Source: Lachnospiraceae bacterium UBA3762 (GTDB lineage Bacteria > Bacillota > Clostridia > Lachnospirales > Lachnospiraceae). From it: a stretch of 10,970 bases of DNA. The stretch covers positions 1 through 10,970 of the forward strand of contig DFGA01000044.1 in assembly GCA_002371615.1 (NCBI GenBank), given 5' to 3'. Below are positions 6,264 to 10,970 of this stretch, piece after piece. A program made the translations under genes and the position numbers. A model generated the notes under the pieces. That model was not told where the DNA came from, made no database searches, and saw only the letters and a list, made by a program, of their open reading frames with translations. Every line of letters starts with the position of its first letter. The stretch's first letter is position 1.

Positions 6264-7334
6264 ATGGCAGTAGAAGAAACCCTGGCAAAAATCACACAGG
6301 ACGGAGCATCGGATATTTTTATAGTAGCCGGTCTTCCTCTTTCATATAAGAAAAAAGGAGTTTTCGTTGAAGAAAGCAGCGAGAAGCTTATGCCTACGGA
6401 TACCGCGGTCCTTATCACGGAGATTTACGAACTTGCAGGCGGAAGGGATATATCCCGTCTTCAGAAAACAGGCGATGATGATTTTTCCTTTGCGATAAAG
6501 GGTGTTGCAAGGTTCCGTATAAATGCATACAAGCAGAGGGGTTCGCTCTCGGCCGTTATCCGTGTTATCACTTTCAGGATTCCCGATCCGACAGAGAGGA
6601 ATATTCCTGCGAATATAATCGAGTTTGCCGACAGAAAGAAAGGCATGGTCCTTGTTACGGGACCCGCCGGAAGCGGAAAATCAACTACGCTTGCCTGCAT
6701 GATTGACCATATCAACTCAACGAGGCATTCACATATAATCACCCTTGAGGATCCTCTTGAGTATCTTCATATGCATAAGATGAGTATTGTCAGCCAGCGA
6801 GAGGTCGTTACCGATACGGAAAGCTATCTTACCGCTCTTCGTGCATCACTTCGTCAGAGCCCGGATGTAATACTTCTCGGGGAAATGCGTGACTATGAGA
6901 CGATGAATGTCGCAATGACGGCTGCAGAGACCGGTCATTTGATTTTGTCCACTCTTCATACCATCGGAGCTTCCAATACTATAGACCGTATTATCGATGC
7001 GTTCCCGCCCAACCAGCAGCACCAGATCGCATTACAGCTTTCAATGGTACTTCAGGCAGTTGTATCCCAGCAGCTTGTTCCGTCAACGGACGGCGGACTC
7101 GTTCCGGCATTTGAGATAATGACGCTTACTCCCGCTATCAGAAACATGATCAGGGAGTCCAAGGTCCATCAGATCGACGGAATGATCTATGCGTCCGCGG
7201 CTGATGACATGATCGCTATGGACACAAGTCTTCTTAATTTATATAAGGATGGAAAGATCACGGATAAGACCGCGCTCACCTATGCGACCAATGCCGAACT
7301 TCTCCAGAAGAAGATAAGCCTTCTGAACAAGTAG
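6264..7334 (+). CDS. pilT: PilT-family type IV pilus ATPase
   Basis: This 356-residue protein is a hexameric secretion-superfamily ATPase; PilT members power pilus retraction on the cytoplasmic side of the platform. The N-terminal PAS-like half begins with GASDIFIVAG (14-23), a version of the family's ASDLHL box that lacks the His. The nucleotide-binding half has Walker A GPAGSGKS at 133-140, an Asp box HIITLEDPLEY at 157-167, Walker B DVILLGEMRD at 201-210 with Glu207, and a His box TGHLILSTLHT at 223-233. The C-terminal TPAIRNMIRES at 289-299 corresponds to the AIRNLIRE motif typical of PilT rather than PilB/GspE. No zinc-binding Cys4 cluster of the PilB/GspE type is present. AAGGAG precedes the ATG. 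It lies 54 bases after the previous stop with no terminator between, so it is probably in the same operon. Confidence 0.93.
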   Translation: MAVEETLAKITQDGASDIFIVAGLPLSYKKKGVFVEESSEKLMPTDTAVLITEIYELAGGRDISRLQKTGDDDFSFAIKGVARFRINAYKQRGSLSAVIRVITFRIPDPTERNIPANIIEFADRKKGMVLVTGPAGSGKSTTLACMIDHINSTRHSHIITLEDPLEYLHMHKMSIVSQREVVTDTESYLTALRASLRQSPDVILLGEMRDYETMNVAMTAAETGHLILSTLHTIGASNTIDRIIDAFPPNQQHQIALQLSMVLQAVVSQQLVPSTDGGLVPAFEIMTLTPAIRNMIRESKVHQIDGMIYASAADDMIAMDTSLLNLYKDGKITDKTALTYATNAELLQKKISLLNK

Positions 7335-7364
7335 TATTTTAGGCGTATTTCGCGTAAAAAATCC

Positions 7365-7393
7365 TTGACATCCCCTAAATTACTAATTATAAT
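7365..7393 (+). promoter_or_regulatory. Perfect-consensus vegetative promoter for rpsL
   Basis: TTGACA at 7365-7370 and TATAAT at 7388-7393 are both exact consensus hexamers with the optimal 17-base spacer. The expected transcription start is near 7400. It begins 30 bases after the pilT stop, so the ribosomal genes have their own strong housekeeping-sigma promoter, independent of the pilus operon. Confidence 0.9.
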
Positions 7394-7403
7394 TTTTTAG
7401 CGT

Positions 7404-7430
7404 GCACGAAAATGCGCTTATTTTCGTTGC
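7404..7430 (+). promoter_or_regulatory. Hairpin at the 5' end of the rpsL leader
   Basis: CGAAAAT at 7407-7413 pairs perfectly with ATTTTCG at 7420-7426 around a GCGCTT loop. An outer GCA/TGC (7404-7406 with 7428-7430) extends it past a one-base bulge. It begins within a few bases of the predicted transcription start, so it would cap the mRNA's 5' end. An mRNA-stabilising or regulatory role is inferred from position. No T-run follows, so it is not a terminator. Confidence 0.45.
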
Positions 7431-7464
7431 CCAAAATACAGACTATTTAAAGGAGGTGAAAAGA

Positions 7465-7878
7465 ATGCCGACATTTAACCAGTTAGTCAGAAAGGGTAGA
7501 CAGACTTCAGTTAAGAAGTCAACCGCACCTGCGCTCGGTAAGGGATTTAACTCTCTTCACAAGAAGCCTATTGATACTGCTTCACCGCAGAAGCGTGGCG
7601 TGTGCACCGCTGTTAAGACAGCTACCCCCAAAAAGCCTAACTCGGCTCTTCGTAAGATCGCCAGAGTGCGTCTTTCAAACGGAATCGAAGTTACAAGCTA
7701 CATTCCCGGAGAAGGTCACAATCTTCAGGAGCACAGCGTTGTTCTTGTAAGAGGCGGAAGAGTAAAGGACTTACCCGGTACAAGATATCATGTTATCCGT
7801 GGTACGCTGGATACGGCGGGTGTTGCAAACAGAAACCAGGCCCGTTCAAAGTATGGCGCAAAGCGTCCTAAGAAGTAA
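7465..7878 (+). CDS. rpsL: 30S ribosomal protein S12
   Basis: This 137-residue protein is the S12 component of the 30S decoding centre. It opens with MPTFNQLVRKGR, has the Gram-positive-type longer N-terminal extension, and contains the invariant TPKKPNSALRK (54-64) and GEGHNLQEHS (82-91) motifs and RGGRVKDLPG (96-105). Lys residues at 56-57 and 101, positions where streptomycin-resistance changes occur in other bacteria, are the sensitive-type residues. The ATG at 7465 follows AAAGGAGGTG at 7450-7459, a near-perfect anti-16S match. A GTG at 7402 in the same frame would add 21 residues but lies at the transcription start and lacks a ribosome binding site, so it is rejected. It is the first gene of the str-type operon. 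Confidence 0.98.
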   Translation: MPTFNQLVRKGRQTSVKKSTAPALGKGFNSLHKKPIDTASPQKRGVCTAVKTATPKKPNSALRKIARVRLSNGIEVTSYIPGEGHNLQEHSVVLVRGGRVKDLPGTRYHVIRGTLDTAGVANRNQARSKYGAKRPKK

Positions 7879-7888
7879 GGTGGGCTAC

Positions 7889-7951
7889 CACAGGAACTGT
7901 TGAGTGTTGGAATTTGGATCACCAGCGCGAGACACAGAAGTTTCTAATGTG
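7889..7951 (+). promoter_or_regulatory. Candidate two-tier RNA structure in the rpsL-rpsG spacer
   Basis: The spacer between rpsL and rpsG is 115 bases, long for a ribosomal operon. Hand pairing gives an outer stem in which CAC-AGGAACT (7889-7898) pairs with AGTTTCT-aat-GTG (7939-7951), ten pairs with one G-U and a three-base bulge. An inner stem pairs GTGTTGG (7904-7910) with CCAGCGC (7922-7928), seven pairs with two G-U. In E. coli the rpsL-rpsG intercistronic region folds into a target for autoregulation by S7. This is a candidate analogue by position only; the pairing was done by eye with no energy calculation. Confidence 0.35.
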
Positions 7952-7993
7952 AGTACCTAAGATCTAACAATTATAGTTAAGGAGGGAAGAATC

Positions 7994-8464
7994 GTGCCAC
8001 GTAAAGGACATATTCAGAAGAGAGATGTACTGGCAGATCCCGTTTACAACAGCAAAGTCGTTACAAAGCTGATCAACAACATCATGCTTGACGGCAAGAA
8101 GGGCGTAGCCCAGAAGATTGTTTACGGTGCATTCGAGTCAGTAGAGGAGAAGGTTGGAAAGCCTGCTCTTGAAGTTTTTGAAGAGGCAATGAACAATATC
8201 ATGCCTGCTCTCGAAGTTAAGGCCAGACGTATCGGTGGTGCTACCTATCAGGTACCTATCGAAGTTCGCCCCGATCGTCGTCAGGCTCTTGCTCTTCGCT
8301 GGATGACAATGTTTTCTCGTAAGAGAGGCGAGAAGACGATGGAAGAGCGCCTTGCGGGAGAGATAATGGATGCAGCCAACAACACAGGCGCATCTGTTAA
8401 GAGAAAAGAAGATATGCACAAGATGGCAGAAGCAAACAGAGCTTTTGCGCATTACAGATTCTAG
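7994..8464 (+). CDS. rpsG: 30S ribosomal protein S7
   Basis: This 156-residue protein is S7, a primary 16S rRNA binding protein that nucleates assembly of the 30S head. It begins MPRKGHIQKRDVLADP and contains the conserved GGATYQVPIEVRPDRRQALALRW stretch (residues 81-103) and the C-terminal HKMAEANRAFAHYRF. Length is typical of the family. The start is GTG at 7994, preceded by AAGGAGGG at 7979-7986; the second codon Pro matches the family N-terminus. It is followed by fusA after 15 bases. S7 is the usual translational autoregulator of this operon in other bacteria. Confidence 0.97.
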   Translation: MPRKGHIQKRDVLADPVYNSKVVTKLINNIMLDGKKGVAQKIVYGAFESVEEKVGKPALEVFEEAMNNIMPALEVKARRIGGATYQVPIEVRPDRRQALALRWMTMFSRKRGEKTMEERLAGEIMDAANNTGASVKRKEDMHKMAEANRAFAHYRF

Positions 8465-8479
8465 TAGGAGGAGAAAGTC

Positions 8480-10594
8480 TTGGCTGGAAGAGATTATCCA
8501 TTGGAGAGAACCAGGAATATCGGTATCATGGCTCATATCGATGCGGGTAAGACCACAACGACAGAGCGTATACTGTATTACACCGGTATCAATCATAAGA
8601 TTGGTGAGACTCATGACGGTACTGCTACCATGGACTGGATGGAGCAGGAACAGGAGCGTGGTATTACAATCACATCTGCTGCTACAACTTGCCATTGGAC
8701 GCTGGAGAAGGAAGGCAAGCCGATGCCGGGTGCTCTCGAGCATCGTATCAATATCATTGATACTCCTGGCCACGTCGATTTCACCGTAGAAGTAGAACGC
8801 TCACTGCGTGTACTTGACGGCGCAGTAGGCGTATTCGATGCCAAGGGCGGCGTAGAGCCCCAGTCCGAGAACGTATGGCGTCAGGCAGACAAGTATAACG
8901 TACCTCGTATGGCATTCATCAATAAGATGGATGTCATCGGTGCGAACTTCTTCGGCTCTGTCGACCAGATCAGAACACGTCTCGGCAAGAACCCGGTTTG
9001 TCTGCAGATCCCGATCGGCGCTGAGAGCGAATTCGAGGGTCTGATCGATCTGTTCGAGATGCAGGCTTACTATTATGAAGGCAAGGACGGCGCTCAGGTC
9101 GTTGTCAAGCCGATCCCGGAAGGAATGCAGGATCTGGCCGAAGAGTATCGCAGCAAGCTCGTAGAGCAGATCTGCGATCTGGACGAGGACCTTATGATGA
9201 TGTACCTTGAAGGCGAGGAGCCTTCCGTCGAGGAGATGAAGGCAGCCCTCAGAAAGGGATGTTGCGAAGGTACAGCTATTCCGGTGTGCTGCGGTTCTGC
9301 ATACAGGAACAAAGGCGTACAGAAGATGCTGGATGCTGTTATTGAATATATGCCGAGTCCGGTCGATGTACCGGCCATTACAGGCACTGACCTGGATGGA
9401 AACGACGATGTACGCGAGTCCTCCGATGAGGCTCCGTTCTCAGCACTCGCATTCAAGATCATGACAGATCCGTTCGTCGGAAAACTTGCTTATTTCCGCG
9501 TATATTCCGGTACACTGAACTCCGGTTCTTATGCTCTGAACTCTACCAAGGGAAAGAAAGAGCGTGTCGCACGTATCCTTCAGATGCATGCAAATAAGAG
9601 AATGGAGCTCGACAAGGTGTATTCCGGTGATATCGCAGCTGCAATCGGTCTGAAGAACACAACAACAGGCGATACATTGTGCGATGAGAAGCATCCGATC
9701 ATACTTGAGTCCATGGAATTCCCGGATCCGGTTATTGAGCTCGCAATCGAGCCGAAGACCAAAGCCGGCCAGGACAAGTTGGGTGCAGCACTTGCTAAGC
9801 TTGCTGAGGAAGACCCGACATTCCAGCAGCATACAGATCCGGAAACGGGTCAGACAATCATCGCCGGCATGGGCGAGCTTCATCTGGAAATCATCGTAGA
9901 CAGACTTCTGCGTGAGTTCCATGTGGAGGCAAATGTCGGTGCACCGCAGGTTTCCTACAAGGAGACTTTCGGAAAGGAAGTCGATCAGGAATACAAGCAC
10001 AGAAAGCAGTCCGGCGGTTCCGGTCAGTATGGCCATTGCAAGGTCATCTTTACACCTACAGATCCGAATGCGGACAATCTCTATGTATTCGAAAATACTG
10101 TCACGGGCGGCGCTATTCCGAAGGAATATATCCCGGCTGTCGATGAAGGTATTCAGGATGCTATGAAGTGCGGTACCCTTGGCGGATTCCCGGTAGTAGG
10201 CATCAAGGCCAACTGCTATGACGGTTCTTACCATGAAGTTGACTCCTCGGAGATGGCTTTCCATGTTGCAGGTTCTATGTGCTTCAAGGAAGCTATGAAG
10301 AAAGCAGAGCCTGTTCTTCTTGAGCCGATCATGAAGGTTGAGGTCACAATGCCTGAAGAATACATGGGCGACGTCATCGGCGACATCAATTCCCGCCGCG
10401 GACGTATTGAAGGCATGGAAGATGTCGGTAACGGTAAGCAGGTAATCGGCTACGTTCCGCTGTCAGCCATGTTCGGATATGCGACAGATCTCCGTTCCAG
10501 AACACAGGGACGCGGTAACTACTCCATGTTCTTTGAACGTTATGAGCCGGTACCGAAGAATGTCGCTGCCAAGATCCTTTCCCACGGAGAGTGA
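8480..10594 (+). CDS. fusA: Translation elongation factor G
   Basis: This 704-residue GTPase drives ribosomal translocation and, with RRF, ribosome recycling. All G motifs are present: G1 AHIDAGKT at 18-25, G2 RGITI at 60-64, G3 DTPGH at 94-98 and G4 NKMD at 148-151, with GSA following in VCCGSAYRNKG as G5. Domains II to V follow, including GMGELHLEI and the domain IV/V stretch SGGSGQYGH ... RRGRIEGME. Full length matches the family. The start is TTG at 8480 behind AGGAGGAG at 8466-8473. A short insertion (LEKEGKPMPGALE, about 75-87) lies between the G2 region and G3. Synonymous codon use differs from rpsL and rpsG: Ser is mostly TCC, Leu often CTG and Pro mostly CCG, against TCA, CTT and CCT/CCC in the neighbours. 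Confidence 0.98.
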   Translation: MAGRDYPLERTRNIGIMAHIDAGKTTTTERILYYTGINHKIGETHDGTATMDWMEQEQERGITITSAATTCHWTLEKEGKPMPGALEHRINIIDTPGHVDFTVEVERSLRVLDGAVGVFDAKGGVEPQSENVWRQADKYNVPRMAFINKMDVIGANFFGSVDQIRTRLGKNPVCLQIPIGAESEFEGLIDLFEMQAYYYEGKDGAQVVVKPIPEGMQDLAEEYRSKLVEQICDLDEDLMMMYLEGEEPSVEEMKAALRKGCCEGTAIPVCCGSAYRNKGVQKMLDAVIEYMPSPVDVPAITGTDLDGNDDVRESSDEAPFSALAFKIMTDPFVGKLAYFRVYSGTLNSGSYALNSTKGKKERVARILQMHANKRMELDKVYSGDIAAAIGLKNTTTGDTLCDEKHPIILESMEFPDPVIELAIEPKTKAGQDKLGAALAKLAEEDPTFQQHTDPETGQTIIAGMGELHLEIIVDRLLREFHVEANVGAPQVSYKETFGKEVDQEYKHRKQSGGSGQYGHCKVIFTPTDPNADNLYVFENTVTGGAIPKEYIPAVDEGIQDAMKCGTLGGFPVVGIKANCYDGSYHEVDSSEMAFHVAGSMCFKEAMKKAEPVLLEPIMKVEVTMPEEYMGDVIGDINSRRGRIEGMEDVGNGKQVIGYVPLSAMFGYATDLRSRTQGRGNYSMFFERYEPVPKNVAAKILSHGE

Positions 10595-10610
10595 TCAATC
10601 AGTAAGATTT

Positions 10611-10639
10611 CCCTGCTGTGCCATTAGCGGCACGGCGGG
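10611..10639 (+). other. GC-rich stem-loop after fusA
   Basis: CCCTGCTGTGCC pairs with GGCACGGCGGG around an ATTAGC loop: eight contiguous pairs with one G-U, a bulged T, then three more G-C pairs. It begins 16 bases after the fusA stop and is stable by inspection. The downstream bases are TAAATGG, not a T-run, so a classical intrinsic terminator is doubtful. It may protect the 3' end of the rpsL-rpsG-fusA message or act as an imperfect terminator before the tuf promoter. Confidence 0.5.
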
Positions 10640-10668
10640 TAAATGGATAAAGTAAACTTAGAAACTAC

Positions 10669-10697
10669 TTGCAAAGCGTCATGATTTGAAATATAAT
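10669..10697 (+). promoter_or_regulatory. Promoter for tuf
   Basis: TTGCAA at 10669-10674 and an exact TATAAT at 10692-10697 are separated by 17 bases, giving an expected start near 10704. A second TATAAT at 10745-10750 has no matching -35 element and is less likely to be used. tuf therefore seems able to be transcribed separately from fusA. Confidence 0.7.
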
Positions 10698-10730
10698 CAT
10701 CTTTAGCATTTTGGCGCTGAACAAACTGTG

Positions 10731-10760
10731 TGCTCTGAATAAAATATAATGAGAAGAGCA
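10731..10760 (+). other. Possible hairpin in the tuf leader
   Basis: TGCTCT at 10731-10736 is the perfect complement of AGAGCA at 10755-10760, with an 18-base AT-rich loop. It lies between the promoter and the ribosome binding site. The large loop makes it weak, and it is listed only as a candidate leader structure. Confidence 0.2.
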
Positions 10761-10785
10761 AGTCATTAAGGAGGAAATACAAAAA

Positions 10786-10970
10786 ATGGCAAAGCAGAAG
10801 TTTGAGAGAACTAAACCGCATGTTAACATTGGTACAATCGGCCACGTAGATCATGGTAAGACAACTCTTACAGCAGCTATCACAGAAGTTCTTGCTAAGA
10901 GAGTTCCGTGCCCGGGCAACCAGTTCGTAGATTTCGCGAACATCGACAAGGCTCCGGAAGAGAGAGAGCG
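10786..10970 (+). CDS. tuf: Translation elongation factor Tu, 5' part (runs off the window)
   Basis: The first 61 codons of EF-Tu are visible; the gene is cut by the right edge, not broken. It starts MAKQKFERTKPHVNIGTIGHVDHGKTTLTAA, with the P-loop GHVDHGKT at about residues 19-26. The switch I approach IDKAPEERER is at the end. Between them the sequence KRVPCPGNQFVDFAN is about three residues longer than the E. coli equivalent. EF-Tu delivers aminoacyl-tRNA to the ribosome as a GTP complex. The ATG at 10786 follows AAGGAGG at 10768-10774, at a slightly long spacing of 11 bases. Confidence 0.97.
   Translation, partial: MAKQKFERTKPHVNIGTIGHVDHGKTTLTAAITEVLAKRVPCPGNQFVDFANIDKAPEERE

Noticed and set aside
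7337..7359. Inverted repeat after pilT (TTTTAGGCG / CGCGTAAAA) as a terminator
   Set aside because: It has a G-G mismatch, only three G-C pairs in the core and is followed by A residues, not T residues, so it does not support a rightward intrinsic terminator.
7402..7464. 21-residue N-terminal extension of S12 from a GTG at 7402
   Set aside because: The GTG lies at the predicted transcription start, has no ribosome binding site, and the extension is absent from the S12 family. The ATG at 7465 has a near-perfect Shine-Dalgarno.
8138..8773. Minus-strand open frame of 211 codons across rpsG and fusA
   Set aside because: It is antisense to two conserved translation genes and spans their junction; no recognisable protein features.
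9440..10264. Long minus-strand open frame of 274 codons inside fusA
   Set aside because: It is fully antisense to conserved EF-G coding sequence, has no family resemblance or ribosome binding site of note, and is a typical shadow of a long highly biased gene.

Overview
The window reads as chromosomal DNA of a low-to-moderate-GC Gram-positive anaerobe of the class Clostridia, most plausibly a member of Lachnospiraceae or a close relative. The reasons are strong AGGAGG-type ribosome binding sites, consensus TTGACA/TATAAT promoters, non-ATG starts on conserved genes, a Gram-positive-length ribosomal protein S12, and small type IV pilus-like membrane proteins of a kind familiar from Clostridia. 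Family-level placement is an inference from general resemblance; no search was run.

Layout. (1) Positions 43-480, minus strand: a small secreted or membrane-anchored protein of unknown function. A Shine-Dalgarno at the left edge implies another minus-strand gene just outside the window. (2) Positions 481-637: divergent intergenic region. (3) Positions 638-3314: a tightly packed, partly overlapping regulatory block made of a membrane protein with a degenerate GGDEF domain, an ECF-type sigma factor, a single-pass membrane protein in the usual anti-sigma position, and a transglutaminase-like lipoprotein with a complete Cys-His-Asp triad. (4) Positions 3382-7334: a type IV pilus / type II secretion-like block made of a PilC/GspF platform protein, four small single-TM pilin-like or accessory proteins, and a PilT-family ATPase. 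(5) Positions 7335-10970: the start of the 'str' translation operon, with a perfect-consensus promoter, rpsL, rpsG and fusA, followed by a separate promoter and the 5' part of tuf, which runs off the right edge.

How the parts may work together. Everything from 638 to 7334 is co-directional with short gaps or overlaps and no visible factor-independent terminator, so it could be one transcription unit: a sigma/membrane-sensor module plus a surface transglutaminase-fold lipoprotein linked to an envelope-spanning pilus-like machine. The block has a motor and a platform, but no PilB/GspE-type assembly ATPase, no prepilin peptidase and no canonical Gly-Phe-Thr-Leu-x-Glu prepilin site, so it is either incomplete here or a divergent machine. 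The str operon is ordinary in gene content. It carries candidate RNA structures in the rpsL leader, the rpsL-rpsG spacer, the fusA 3' flank and the tuf leader, and fusA has synonymous codon use visibly different from rpsL and rpsG. No tRNA, rRNA, CRISPR array, insertion sequence or phage gene was seen.
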